Shown piece after piece: positions 53,937 through 63,360 of a DNA stretch of 64,000 bases. The stretch is from Solobacterium moorei (GTDB lineage Bacteria > Bacillota_I > Bacilli_A > Erysipelotrichales > Erysipelotrichaceae): assembly GCF_036323475.1 (NCBI RefSeq), contig NZ_AP028934.1:372001-436000 (forward strand), read 5' to 3'. A program made the position numbers and the translations under genes. The notes below the pieces were generated by a model, which was not told the DNA's origin, ran no database searches, and saw nothing but the letters and a program-made list of their open reading frames with translations. Each line of letters begins with the position of its first letter. The first letter of the stretch is position 1.

Positions 53937-54596
53937 ATGAAAAAAGTAATCGCAATTGTTGAAGACGAAAAAGATTTAAATGAATTAGTAAAAAGATATT
54001 TAGAGAAAGAAGAATATGAAGTACGTTCCTATTTGGATTTTGATGAGGCTTACTCTCATACTTCTGATGAAGATGTGCATCTATGGATTCTTGATATTAT
54101 GTTAGGAGATAAGAGTGGGTTTGACCTCATTGAAGCCATCCGTTCTTATCGTTCTGAAGTTCCTGTTATCTTTATGTCTGCACGTGATAAGGAATTTGAC
54201 CGTATCATTGGTTTAGAAAAGGGAAGTGATGACTATATTACGAAGCCATTCTCTCCGAAAGAACTTGTGTTACGTGTCAATAACTTGATTCGTCGTATTT
54301 ATAAAGATGAAGCAGAACATATCAAGGTAGATGGATATGAAATCGATGAAGCACAGAGAATTGTCATTGAGGATGATAAGCAGATTGATTTAACAACCAA
54401 AGAGTTCGAGCTTTTGATGATGTTTGTGAATAACCGCGGTACTGCTTTCCCACGAGAACAGATTCTATCCCAAGTATGGGAAGAGAATTATTTTGGTAGC
54501 GACCGTGTCGTAGATGATACGTTACGAAGACTTAGAAAGAAAATGCCGAATTTAAGTATTCATACGATTTATGGATTCGGTTATAGGCTCGGATAA
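53937..54596 (+). CDS. OmpR-family response regulator
   Basis: This 219-residue protein has a receiver domain with acidic pocket (VEDE, residues 8-11), phosphorylated Asp 53 (ILDIMLG), the switch Ser in FMSARDKE and Lys in YITKPF. It is followed by an OmpR winged helix (residues 125-219, LTTKEFELLMMFVNN and DDTLRRLRKKM). It is the partner of the histidine kinase whose start codon overlaps its stop (TAATG). AAAGGCGGTG precedes the start. Confidence 0.93.
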   Translation: MKKVIAIVEDEKDLNELVKRYLEKEEYEVRSYLDFDEAYSHTSDEDVHLWILDIMLGDKSGFDLIEAIRSYRSEVPVIFMSARDKEFDRIIGLEKGSDDYITKPFSPKELVLRVNNLIRRIYKDEAEHIKVDGYEIDEAQRIVIEDDKQIDLTTKEFELLMMFVNNRGTAFPREQILSQVWEENYFGSDRVVDDTLRRLRKKMPNLSIHTIYGFGYRLG

Positions 54597-55999
54597 TGAA
54601 GCGCATACGAATGTGGTTGCGCGAGTTGAGCTTGTCGCAACAGTTACTCAGCATGGTCTTTCTTTTCATCATGATTTTTGCAATGTTCGTGATTATCTTT
54701 CTTTCGCCATCGATCGAACGGTTTACGGAAGCAGAAATGTATAATCGCTTGCATAGTGCACAAGAAAGTTTAATTTTATATGCCGACCAAAATCCAGGAC
54801 AGTCTTTGGACTTTGTACAGTCGGATGGTGCAATCAGTGCATACTTATTTGATCATGAAAAGAATACTTTCACGGTCATCTATGGAAGTAAGATGGATCA
54901 GACTTTAAAAGAAAGACTGAAGACAAATGCGAATGTTCCATATTCTGGTACGATGGATTCTTACTACACACCAGAGGCACAGTTAGATGGAACCAATGCG
55001 CCTGGAGATAATATCGTACTATATTCAAGAACGTTATTAAATGATGGACGCGAACTGATTACGGTTATGTCAAACGCTGCTCAACAACGGTTACGTGATA
55101 GTTTGATCAATGGAGTTGTACTGTTAAACGTTAGTTTCGTCATTGGCTTTATGGTGGTGTTGTTGATATGGGTGACGACTTTGATCTTACCGTTATCGCA
55201 AATCAAGTACTATATTGCTAAAATCAAGAATGAGGAAGACGCGGAATTATTAGTACAGCGTAATGATGAGATTGGTGAAGTTGCGGATGCACTTCGTGAC
55301 ATGAATGCACAGCTTAAGAAACAAAATCGTGAGAAGGAAGAAATGATTCAGAATATTTCTCATGACTTAAAGACACCAATCGCGACCATTAAGTCATATG
55401 GAGAATCCATTAAAGACGGTATTTATCCATATGAAACATTAGAGAAGTCTGTTGATGTTATCATTGAGCATGCAAATCGTTTGGAAAAGAAAGTGAAGAG
55501 TTTAATCATCCTCAACAAGATGGACTATCTAAAGGATACAGTTGAGGAAGGTAATCATCTCAACATGAATAAAATCATTGATAAGGCATTGCTATCACTC
55601 AAGGTTGTTCGTCCAGAGATTAATTTTATCTGTGAGTTGGATGAAGAGGTTTGTTTCCATGGTGAAGAAGAACCGTGGCGTATTGTTGTGGAAAATCTGA
55701 TTGATAATTCATTGCGTTATGCGAAGAGTTATATCAAGGTGACACTACAAGAAGATGAACTCTGTGTAATTAATGATGGTAAGAATATTTCGAAAGACCG
55801 TTTGAGTACTTTATTTCATCGTTATGAAAAGGGAACGGATGGACAGTTTGGTTTAGGACTATCCATTGTTCATCGTGTTGTGACAACATATGGCTACCGC
55901 GTAGCGGCAGAAAACCTCACCGAAGGTGTATGTTTTAGAATCTGGCATGATGCCAAGAAACAGAAAACAAAGAAAACAAACGAAAATCATCCAGCATAA
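54596..55999 (+). CDS. Sensor histidine kinase
   Basis: This 467-residue membrane kinase has a first membrane helix at about 15-37, an extracellular sensor of about 130 residues, a second helix near 172-197 and a HAMP linker. The HisKA box NISHDLKTPIATIKSYGES (His near 255) and HATPase N box VENLIDNSLRYAKS and G box GLGLSIVH follow. It phosphorylates the preceding response regulator. The stimulus cannot be read from the sequence. The gene is coupled to the regulator by a one-base overlap. Confidence 0.92.
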   Translation: MKRIRMWLRELSLSQQLLSMVFLFIMIFAMFVIIFLSPSIERFTEAEMYNRLHSAQESLILYADQNPGQSLDFVQSDGAISAYLFDHEKNTFTVIYGSKMDQTLKERLKTNANVPYSGTMDSYYTPEAQLDGTNAPGDNIVLYSRTLLNDGRELITVMSNAAQQRLRDSLINGVVLLNVSFVIGFMVVLLIWVTTLILPLSQIKYYIAKIKNEEDAELLVQRNDEIGEVADALRDMNAQLKKQNREKEEMIQNISHDLKTPIATIKSYGESIKDGIYPYETLEKSVDVIIEHANRLEKKVKSLIILNKMDYLKDTVEEGNHLNMNKIIDKALLSLKVVRPEINFICELDEEVCFHGEEEPWRIVVENLIDNSLRYAKSYIKVTLQEDELCVINDGKNISKDRLSTLFHRYEKGTDGQFGLGLSIVHRVVTTYGYRVAAENLTEGVCFRIWHDAKKQKTKKTNENHPA

Positions 56000-56052
56000 A
56001 CTTGCATAAATGGGTGAAAAATTCACCAATATCGATTAGAATATAAAGACAT

Positions 56053-56814
56053 ATGAAAAAAACAGAACAGATTTACGGTGTAAAAACAACATATATCACA
56101 GAAGGTGAAGGGAAAGATATGATCCTTCTGCATGGATGGGGTCAGAATAAGGAAATGATGCAAGCAATCTTTGATCACTACAAAGATCGCTATCGTGTCT
56201 TTGCAATTGATTTTCCTGGCTTTGGTGAGAGTGATAATCCACCAGTTGCTTGGGGTGTACCTGATTATGAAGCTTTCCTAGAAGACTTTATCACAGTCAA
56301 TCAGATTCATAACCCAATTCTTATTGGGCATTCCTTTGGTTGTCGCGTAGCGATTCGCTATTCCGCAAAGAATCCAGAGAATGTAAGGAAGATGTGTTTG
56401 ACAGGTGCTGCAGGCATACGTCCTAAGCAATCTCTTGAAAGTAAGATTCGCGTCAAGCTGTTTAAGGCTGGTAAGTGGCTATTAAAAGTAACTGGTCAGA
56501 CAAAGAAACTTGAAGAATTACAAAAGAATGCTGGTTCAGAAGACTATCGTAATGCGCAAGGAATTATGAGACCTACTTTTGTAAAGGTGGTTAATGATGA
56601 TGTAACAGAGTTATTGCCTTTGGTGAAGTGTCCTGTATTACTTGTATGGGGTGATTTAGATACAGCTGCGCCACTGTGGATGGGACAACAGATGGAGAAG
56701 ATGATGCCAGATGCAGGTCTTGCAATATTTGCGGGTGATGACCATTGGGCATATTGGCACCAAGCGGACCGTTTCAATCGTGTTCTGGATATATTCTTAA
56801 AGGAGACGGCTTAG
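56053..56814 (+). CDS. Alpha/beta hydrolase
   Basis: This 253-residue protein has the alpha/beta hydrolase oxyanion text LLHGWGQN near residue 27, the nucleophile elbow GHSFGC (Ser near 98), the acid in VWGDLDTAAP near 208 and the late His in GDDHWAYWH near 235. It is a carboxylesterase-like enzyme of unknown substrate. It has no signal peptide. The Mur ligase gene starts one base after its stop, so a link to the cell envelope is plausible (inference). Confidence 0.85.
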   Translation: MKKTEQIYGVKTTYITEGEGKDMILLHGWGQNKEMMQAIFDHYKDRYRVFAIDFPGFGESDNPPVAWGVPDYEAFLEDFITVNQIHNPILIGHSFGCRVAIRYSAKNPENVRKMCLTGAAGIRPKQSLESKIRVKLFKAGKWLLKVTGQTKKLEELQKNAGSEDYRNAQGIMRPTFVKVVNDDVTELLPLVKCPVLLVWGDLDTAAPLWMGQQMEKMMPDAGLAIFAGDDHWAYWHQADRFNRVLDIFLKETA

Positions 56815-56815
56815 T

Positions 56816-58387
56816 ATGGAAAGATGGATACTTGCAGTTGCGACAATCGTTGCAATGTTGATACCAACAAAACATGCATTACACATGTTTCAACAGAATC
56901 GCTATGAAATAGGTAGATATAGTAAATGGCTTGTTGGAAACAAAAAGATGATTCAGGGGATGTTGGTCACAACACTTTGCTATATTATTGTTGCAGGATT
57001 ATTAACATACTTTGCTGGATTTAAAATCTTTGTATGGGTATGGTTAGTACTATTGCTTCTTGTGACAGGTATTAATGTTATTCGAGAAAAGAATAAGAAG
57101 TATATTAAACCACTTGTATATACGGGTCGTGTAAAACGTCAAATCGTAGTTATGGCTTTATTGCAGATTGGATTGTTACTTCTCAATAATAAGTTCTTAC
57201 CACAGTATGCATGCATATCTACAATAGTGATTATCCTGCCTTGGATTTTAATCTTCTTTGTAGGATGGATTACTTCACCAATTGAGGCACTTGTTAAACA
57301 GTGGTTTATTGGACAAGCAAAGAAGATTCTTTGTGAAGATAAAGATTTGATCAAGATTGGTATTACTGGTAGCTACGGTAAAACATCTACTAAGAATGTC
57401 ATGCAGGCAATGATTGGCGAACAGTTTAATACACTAATGACACCAGCTTCTTACAATACACCAATGGGTATTACAATTACGATTCGTACTTTATTAAAAC
57501 CGATTCATAAAGTATTTATATGTGAGATGGGTGCTGACCATGTTGGTGAAATTACTTACTTGATGAAGTTTGTACAACCATCTATTGGTGTTGTAACTTC
57601 AATTGGACCACAACACCTAGCAACTTTTGGCTCTCAAGAGAATATCGTCAAAGAAAAGATGCAGATGATGGAACTATTACCAAAGGATGGTCTAGGAGTC
57701 CTCAACTATGATAATGATTTTATTCGTAACTACCGCTTAAAGAATCTAGTTAAGACAGTCAGTTATGGAGTAAAGAGTAGAGATGTAGATTATTACGCAG
57801 ATGATATTACATACACACGTATGGGTTCATCTTTTACGGTCGTTCATCGCAACGAACGTGTACGTATCGAAACAAAGCTTCTTGGTGAACTAAATATTCT
57901 CAATATTCTATCCGCAATCTGTGTCGCAAGACATCTCAATGTGCCATGGCCAACGATTCAACGTGCAGCTAAGACAATGAAACAAGTAGAACATCGCTTA
58001 GAACTAAAGACAATCAATGGCTATCGCTTTATCGATGATGCGTTTAACTCAAACCCAGTAGGCTCCGCAATGGCACTTGAGGTGCTATCAATGATGCCAA
58101 ATACACGTTATGTTGTAACACCAGGTATGATTGATCTAGGTACAATCCAAGACGACGCAAATAAAGAGTTCGGTCGTAAGATGAAGGGCAAAGTAGATGA
58201 GGTTATCCTCGTTGGTGAAATTCAAACGAAGTCTATCTATGAAGGTCTACAGGAAGTTGGATTTGATATGAACCGCGTTATCGTTGTAAAGACAGTCAAA
58301 GAAGCTTTTGACCATATCTATCGACATGCGTTACCTTCCGATACAATTCTATTGGAGAATGATTTGCCAGACGCATTTAGTCACTAA
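56816..58387 (+). CDS. MurF-like Mur ligase with membrane N-terminus
   Basis: This 523-residue protein begins with four to five hydrophobic segments (about 1-160), which canonical MurF lacks. The Mur ligase part follows: P-loop GITGSYGKTSTK near 185, ASYNTPMGI near 215, EMGADHVGEI near 242, LGELNILNILSAI near 360 and DDAFNSNP near 405. MurF adds D-Ala-D-Ala to UDP-MurNAc-tripeptide. The membrane-anchored form is the main ligase in some Firmicutes or a paralogue acting on another envelope precursor; I cannot tell which. Terminated by a bidirectional hairpin. Confidence 0.82.
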   Translation: MERWILAVATIVAMLIPTKHALHMFQQNRYEIGRYSKWLVGNKKMIQGMLVTTLCYIIVAGLLTYFAGFKIFVWVWLVLLLLVTGINVIREKNKKYIKPLVYTGRVKRQIVVMALLQIGLLLLNNKFLPQYACISTIVIILPWILIFFVGWITSPIEALVKQWFIGQAKKILCEDKDLIKIGITGSYGKTSTKNVMQAMIGEQFNTLMTPASYNTPMGITITIRTLLKPIHKVFICEMGADHVGEITYLMKFVQPSIGVVTSIGPQHLATFGSQENIVKEKMQMMELLPKDGLGVLNYDNDFIRNYRLKNLVKTVSYGVKSRDVDYYADDITYTRMGSSFTVVHRNERVRIETKLLGELNILNILSAICVARHLNVPWPTIQRAAKTMKQVEHRLELKTINGYRFIDDAFNSNPVGSAMALEVLSMMPNTRYVVTPGMIDLGTIQDDANKEFGRKMKGKVDEVILVGEIQTKSIYEGLQEVGFDMNRVIVVKTVKEAFDHIYRHALPSDTILLENDLPDAFSH

Positions 58388-58389
58388 TG

Positions 58390-58416
58390 AAAAAGTCCAC
58401 TCACACGTGGGCTTTT
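58390..58416. terminator. Bidirectional terminator
   Basis: AAAAGTCCAC pairs with GTGGGCTTTT across a TCACAC loop. It ends the Mur ligase gene and, on the other strand, the MFS gene. Confidence 0.8.
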
Positions 58417-59647
58417 AGTTTGTCTTAATTGTTTTGATAAAGAAGAAGATACCTAATACAAAGAAGATTGCGATACTTCCTACACCAGCACTGATGGAAC
58501 CTGTAATCTGTGATACAAGCGAAACAGATGCTGTACCTAGGAAAGCTGCACCTTTACCACAGATATCCATCAATCCAAAGTACTCACCAGACTGTTCTGC
58601 AGGAATAATCTTTGTAAAGTAGGAGCGTGATAAAGCTTGAATACCACCCTGGAATAAACCTACACATACCGCAAGAATCCAGAATTCAGCTTGTGTATCC
58701 AAGAAGATTGCGAAGATAGCGATACCCAGATATGCAAAGATACAGAGTAGAATCAATCGTGTAGTATCAAATTTCTGTGCTAATCGACCAAATGTAAGAG
58801 CAGCAGGGAAGGCGACAATCTGTGTTAGCAATAATGCAAGTAATAAACTTGTGCTACTTAATCCTAACGCTGTTCCATACGCAGTCGCTAAATCAATAAT
58901 CGTATAAACACCATCAATATAGAAGAAGAATGAGATTAAGAATAAGAAGATTTTCTTATGCTTTGTTGCATTCTTGAGTGTGTTTCCTAAGCGTTTAAAG
59001 CTCTCTGCAATAGCGTTTTTTGTATTTTCAATATAATGGTTTTGTTTATATGTCTTTAATAAAGGTAACGAGAATACAAACCACCAAACAGCTGTAATTG
59101 TAAAGGCAATCGTCATTGCAAGACTTCCTGAAATGCCAATCTGTTTACCGCCAAGAATCACTGCAAGTGATAATACAAATGGAATACAGGAGCCGATATA
59201 TCCCCATGCATATCCTGAGGAGGATACGCTATCTAGGCGTTCTTCCGTTGTGATATCTCCTAACATGGAATCATAGAAGATGATACTAGAAGAGTATACT
59301 GCCTTAGCGATGATGAAGAATATTAGGAACATCAACCAATGTGAGATAAATCCCATCATAAAGCATAAGGCTGATCCGGCAAGCACAGATACAAAGAAGA
59401 TTGGTTTTTTAAATCCTTTGAAGTCTGTAATTGTACCAATCACTGGTCCTAAGAAGGCGACGCATAATGTTGCGGCTGATGCGGCATATCCCCAATATGC
59501 TAGATAACTAACGGATGATAATCCATCTTTCTCCGCTAAACTATTGAAGTATAGCGGCATAATCGTTGATACCAATAGTATGAAGGCAGAGTTACCGACA
59601 TCATATAAGATCCAGTCTTTTTCAGCCTTAGTAAGTTTTATAAACAT
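58415..59647 (-). CDS. MFS transporter, UMF1 family
   Basis: This 410-residue protein has about twelve membrane segments. The start DWILYDVGNSAFILLVSTIMPLYF and internal YDSMLGDITTEERLDSVSSSGYAWGYIG are close to the UMF1/Atg22-like family of the major facilitator superfamily. Substrate in bacteria is unknown; fungal relatives release amino acids from the vacuole. GGGGAGATTGAAC precedes the ATG. Confidence 0.85.
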   Translation of the reverse strand: MFIKLTKAEKDWILYDVGNSAFILLVSTIMPLYFNSLAEKDGLSSVSYLAYWGYAASAATLCVAFLGPVIGTITDFKGFKKPIFFVSVLAGSALCFMMGFISHWLMFLIFFIIAKAVYSSSIIFYDSMLGDITTEERLDSVSSSGYAWGYIGSCIPFVLSLAVILGGKQIGISGSLAMTIAFTITAVWWFVFSLPLLKTYKQNHYIENTKNAIAESFKRLGNTLKNATKHKKIFLFLISFFFYIDGVYTIIDLATAYGTALGLSSTSLLLALLLTQIVAFPAALTFGRLAQKFDTTRLILLCIFAYLGIAIFAIFLDTQAEFWILAVCVGLFQGGIQALSRSYFTKIIPAEQSGEYFGLMDICGKGAAFLGTASVSLVSQITGSISAGVGSIAIFFVLGIFFFIKTIKTN

Positions 59648-59712
59648 AGTTCAATCTCCCCTACGATATTGATTATGCGTTAAAATAAGTTATGAAACAA
59701 TTATTTTTGTAA

Positions 59713-59726
59713 CAAATAGAAAAAAT
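59713..59726. repeat. Left 14-bp target duplication of IS30 copy 2
   Basis: CAAATAGAAAAAAT is identical to 61432-61445 and directly flanks the element. Confidence 0.8.
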
Positions 59727-61431
59727 CCTCAAGTGAAAAGTTAAATTCCACTTCTAAGGTACGAAAGTTGAATTTAGTTATTCACCAAGCTCTAGTTGAA
59801 TTTACTCTTACACTTCTAGTTCAATATAAGTGCCGATTCTTCGTGTTTTAGGAGGAAAACATTATGTTAACGAAGAATTCACACATGTCTTATTCAGATA
59901 GACAGATCATTGAAACTGGTATCGAAAATGGTTCTACCAAACAAGCTATCGCTACTACCCTTGGTAAAGACAAATCAACCATAGGAAAAGAAATCAAATT
60001 CCATCGTGTCCTTGCATACAAATGTAATCTGCCTCTAGAGTGTGCTAACTACAAACGCTGTAAACATGAACGCTATTGTACTCTGGATTGTATCGATTAT
60101 GTCCCTTTCAAATGTACTCGCAGGGACAAGTCACCAGGAGCTTGTAATGGATGTGGAAACTATCGCTCTTGTCGCTATGAAAAATATCGATACTCTGCCC
60201 TCGATGCACAGCACGACTACCAGATGACACTTACATCTTCACGACAAGGTGTCAATGCGACAGTAAATGATATCAAGCAGCTCGGTGAACTCTTATTACC
60301 ATTGATTAAGAAAGGTCAGTCCATCTACTCTATTCTTCAAAGCCACAAAGAGATCAAGCTATCCGAAAAGACGATATACAACTATATCGAAAATGGTGTC
60401 TTCCAAGATGTGGGTGTATCGATCGGTGCCATCGATTTGAAACGTGTCGTAAGACGAAAGATGTCCAAACAAAAGCGCAATACATACAAGCCACGTAAAG
60501 ACAATCGATACCTGACAGGAAGAAAGTACTCCGACTTCTTGATATACATGGAAAAGAATCCAAATGCCAAGGTCGTAGAGATGGATACGGTATACAACGA
60601 CGTGTCCAACGGACCTTTCCTACAGACCTTCAAATTCAGAGAGTATGACCTGTTGATATGTATCTATCAAACCGTAAAGGACTCCTTACATATGTTGGAT
60701 GGGATCCTATTATTGGAAAAGATATTAGGAAAAGAAATGTTCGAAAAAGAAGCCGAGGTCATATTAACAGACAGAGGAAGTGAATTCGTCCTAGCTGAAG
60801 AAGCGGAGATACGTGAAGATGGAACTCGCAGGACACGTATGTTCTACTGTGATTCAATGGCCTCTTGGCAGAAAGGTAGTCTAGAGAACCTACACCTATT
60901 GGTAAGAGAGATATGCCCAAAGGGATGTGATCTCCATGCATTGGGACTTACATCACAAGAAAAGGCAAATCTCATCAGTATCCATATTAATTCATATCCA
61001 AAAGAAAAGCTGCACGGAAGATCGTCCATACAGCTGCTCCATTTCTACAACGAAGAAATGGCCAAGAAACTCTATGATTTTGGAATTACCGAAATCCCAC
61101 CAGACGAAGTAATTCTAAAACCATATCTTCTAAAGTAAGAAGATAACCAAAAAGTTTCAGAATCAATCACACACGAAGGATCGGCATATAACTTTCACCA
61201 AACAACGAAGTAGAATCAACTCTTACAAATTTTTTGAACAGTAGATTCTGCCTACCTTTCATGCGCTCATTTTTCTGTTACTTCACCTTCATTCTAACTA
61301 AAATAAAATCATTTTCAACTTAAAAATAGTACCATCTTGGATTATCAATCCTTGCCAGTACTATTTCTGAATGACTTACTTCCACTTTATTGTTTATTCT
61401 TTAGAAGTGGAATTTAACTTTTCACTTGAGC
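59727..61431 (+). mobile_element. IS30-family element 2
   Basis: The 1705-bp element has terminal inverted repeats that are perfect for 29-30 bases after the first base (CTCAAGTGAAAAGTTAAATT and onward), and a 14-bp target duplication. A subterminal inverted repeat (GCCGAT-C/T-CTTCGTGT at about 59831 and 61173) brackets the transposase gene. The 3' non-coding part (61139-61400) holds only short dyads. High repeat identity suggests a recent, intact insertion between the MFS gene and a hypothetical gene. Confidence 0.9.
59864..61138 (+). CDS. IS30-family transposase
   Basis: This 424-residue protein begins with the IS30 helix-turn-helix (MSYSDRQIIETGI, then IATTLGKDKSTIGKEIKFH). A Cys-rich insert (CNLPLECANYKRCKHERYC to CGNYRSCRYEKY, about 50-105) probably binds zinc. 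The DDE core has probable catalytic residues in VEMDTVYND near 245, ILTDRGSEF near 303 and WQKGSLENLH near 338. AGGAGGAAAACATT precedes the ATG. Related in layout to, but clearly different from, the transposase at 26.7 kb. Confidence 0.93.
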   Translation: MLTKNSHMSYSDRQIIETGIENGSTKQAIATTLGKDKSTIGKEIKFHRVLAYKCNLPLECANYKRCKHERYCTLDCIDYVPFKCTRRDKSPGACNGCGNYRSCRYEKYRYSALDAQHDYQMTLTSSRQGVNATVNDIKQLGELLLPLIKKGQSIYSILQSHKEIKLSEKTIYNYIENGVFQDVGVSIGAIDLKRVVRRKMSKQKRNTYKPRKDNRYLTGRKYSDFLIYMEKNPNAKVVEMDTVYNDVSNGPFLQTFKFREYDLLICIYQTVKDSLHMLDGILLLEKILGKEMFEKEAEVILTDRGSEFVLAEEAEIREDGTRRTRMFYCDSMASWQKGSLENLHLLVREICPKGCDLHALGLTSQEKANLISIHINSYPKEKLHGRSSIQLLHFYNEEMAKKLYDFGITEIPPDEVILKPYLLK

Positions 61432-61445
61432 CAAATAGAAAAAAT
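61432..61445. repeat. Right 14-bp target duplication of IS30 copy 2
   Basis: It is identical to 59713-59726. Confidence 0.8.
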
Positions 61446-61500
61446 TCATACAGTGAACACAATTAAATGGGTAATATGACGATAATAAAAATCCTACAAG

Positions 61501-62565
61501 CTATATTTCATAGGATTTTAAATATCTACCTTCATTTGGATAGTATTCTGGCTGTGCAACAATATTATGCTGTACTAACAATTCATTAACTGTACCGAAG
61601 ATTAAATGATAGATTTCATTAGCAATATCACGAACATCGATATTATGTTGAATTGACAATAAATTTTGTTCTCTGTTTAACAGATTAAGGCATTCAATCA
61701 GGGTTTGCGAGCATGCGTCAATAACAATTTTGGAAACTTCATCACCGACTTTAAAATCATCAGGGTAATATACTGGAACATTTATGATTCCGCCTTTTGT
61801 ATAACCCAATTGATCGAAGATTGAAATAAAATCCTCTGATATCTTATTTCCATTAACTAAGGAATGGAATGTTAGGCTCAATTCATCAGCAGAATATTTT
61901 ATTGTAGTATCTAATTGATGGGACTTCTGTAACATGAGTTGACGATAGAAATCATTTCGATTACCATTACAATCCCCAAAAGAGCTGAATGTTCCGTAAC
62001 TGGTTGTAAGACGATTATAAGAGCACAATAATTTATTGCTATATATGCTTAAAGATTTACACTTTTCATACATGATAATAAGGTAATCTGAGCTATCTTG
62101 ATGTATCTTATGAGTTGTAATTAAGTTATGTTTTGCAAGCTCATCAAATATTGTTCCATCAAGAATATAACCACATAACATATGATATAGATTTATCTGA
62201 TCTGGAAAACCATTCTGAATTTGATGAATGGTTTTAATCAAGACATCAGTCTGTTGCGCTATTGAATAATAAATCTTCTTGCTAGCAAGCGAAATATATC
62301 GTTTTAAAATAGGTAAATCTTTTTCGATAAATATAGGAATATTTAATGACAGTTTATTGTCATGGAGTTGAATTACTTCAATCGTTAATAAACGGTTTAT
62401 GATTTCCTTATTTGGGTATTGATTAATATCGATACTATTTGGTAGGCAATTTATGATGTCTGAAAGGACTTGGAAAACAGAAGGATCATTTAAAATAATC
62501 CTTGGATTATTGTTATCCTTAATCATTGATATATCATTTTCGTAATAAAAAATATCGAACTCCAT
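61501..62565 (-). CDS. Hypothetical protein, unknown function
   Basis: This 354-residue protein is not recognised. It has no signal peptide, membrane segment or obvious catalytic motif. Ile, Asn and Leu are frequent and helices are likely throughout; IIN/LLTIEVIQLHDNKLSL (about 62-80) could be a winged-helix-like unit, and similar text near 145 (ELAKHNLITTHKI) suggests a second one. A regulatory role is only a guess. The start is at ATG 62565, with a weak GGAAAC upstream. Upstream DNA is AT-rich with no clear promoter. Confidence 0.6.
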   Translation of the reverse strand: MEFDIFYYENDISMIKDNNNPRIILNDPSVFQVLSDIINCLPNSIDINQYPNKEIINRLLTIEVIQLHDNKLSLNIPIFIEKDLPILKRYISLASKKIYYSIAQQTDVLIKTIHQIQNGFPDQINLYHMLCGYILDGTIFDELAKHNLITTHKIHQDSSDYLIIMYEKCKSLSIYSNKLLCSYNRLTTSYGTFSSFGDCNGNRNDFYRQLMLQKSHQLDTTIKYSADELSLTFHSLVNGNKISEDFISIFDQLGYTKGGIINVPVYYPDDFKVGDEVSKIVIDACSQTLIECLNLLNREQNLLSIQHNIDVRDIANEIYHLIFGTVNELLVQHNIVAQPEYYPNEGRYLKSYEI

Positions 62566-62735
62566 AAGTTTCCTCTAACTTCATTATATTCTATACGAAT
62601 AATATCTTATATCCAAGACCTCTTAATAGAGCAAGTAAACGAGATTAATAGATTAGTGATTATCGCTAAATTATCGAAAACACTTTACATAGTGACATCA
62701 TTACATTAGCGTATAAATGTAGAAGGGAAGATAAA

Positions 62736-62936
62736 ATGTCGAAAAGAAGTAGTGGTGATTTTAATCAAAAAGAATATAATGCAAAGTGGCGAGCAGAAAA
62801 CATGATGAGAGTATCTGCTACATACAAAAATGAATTTGTTTTAGCGTTCCGTGAAGCATGCCAAAAACTTGGCATAAGTCAAGCCGAAGTAATCAGAAAT
62901 GCAATGCAAGATGCTATTGAAAAGGCAGAAAAATAA
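62736..62936 (+). CDS. Ribbon-helix-helix-like small DNA-binding protein
   Basis: This 66-residue protein has a strand (MRVSATY) followed by two helices (EFVLAFREACQKLGIS and QAEVIRNAMQDAIEKAE), the Arc/MetJ ribbon-helix-helix pattern. It probably binds DNA as a dimer, perhaps to its own promoter. GAAGGGAAG precedes the start, and a strong terminator follows. No toxin or partner gene is next to it. Confidence 0.75.
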   Translation: MSKRSSGDFNQKEYNAKWRAENMMRVSATYKNEFVLAFREACQKLGISQAEVIRNAMQDAIEKAEK

Positions 62937-62968
62937 AAAGTTGCCCAAAAGTTGACCAACGCATAAGA

Positions 62969-62992
62969 AAACCCGCCAAATAGCGGGTTTTT
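62969..62992 (+). terminator. Terminator of the small DNA-binding protein gene
   Basis: AAACCCGC pairs with GCGGGTTT around CAAATA, followed by TTA. On the minus strand it may also end the tRNA transcript. Confidence 0.85.
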
Positions 62993-63001
62993 ACGTAATG
63001 G

Positions 63002-63072
63002 AGCGAGTGAGCGGAATTGAACCGCCGTGTCCACCTTGGCAAGGTGGCGTTCTACCATTGAACTACACTCGC
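63002..63072 (-). tRNA. tRNA-Gly (anticodon GCC)
   Basis: The 71-nt cloverleaf has acceptor GCGAGTG/CACTCGC, anticodon loop CTTGCCAAG and T loop TTCAATT. CCA is not encoded. It is the last of three clustered tRNA genes. Confidence 0.95.
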
Positions 63073-63080
63073 AATAATGG

Positions 63081-63154
63081 CGGTCCCGACGAGATTCGAA
63101 CTCGCGATCTTCTCCGTGACAGGGAGACGAGATAAACCACTACTCCACGGGACC
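63081..63154 (-). tRNA. tRNA-Asp (anticodon GTC)
   Basis: The 74-nt cloverleaf has acceptor GGTCCCG/CGGGACC, anticodon loop CTGTCAC and T loop TTCGAAT. CCA is not encoded. Confidence 0.95.
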
Positions 63155-63163
63155 AATGTATGG

Positions 63164-63251
63164 CGAGGAAAGAGGGATTTGAACCCTCGCGCCGGTTTCC
63201 CGACCTATGCCCTTAGCAGGGGCACCTCTTCGGCCTCTTGAGTATTTCCTC
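63164..63251 (-). tRNA. tRNA-Ser (anticodon GCT)
   Basis: This 88-nt gene has the long variable arm of class II tRNAs. Acceptor is GAGGAAA/TTTCCTC, the anticodon loop CTGCTAA reads AGC/AGT codons, and the T loop is TTCAAAT. CCA is not encoded. Confidence 0.93.
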
Positions 63252-63360
63252 AACTATTGCCAAGTGCATACTGACTAACCGTTCAGCGCTTTACTATATT
63301 ACCATGGTCATTTTTTCATTGCAAGATGTTTTTTGCTTTTTTGATGAATTTTTGCAAAGC

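Noticed and set aside
61432-61500. A terminator or attenuator downstream of IS30 copy 2
   Set aside because: The stretch is short and AT-rich, without a convincing stem and T run.
63002-63251. tRNA cluster as an island integration site
   Set aside because: No repeat of a tRNA 3' end and no integrase were found nearby.
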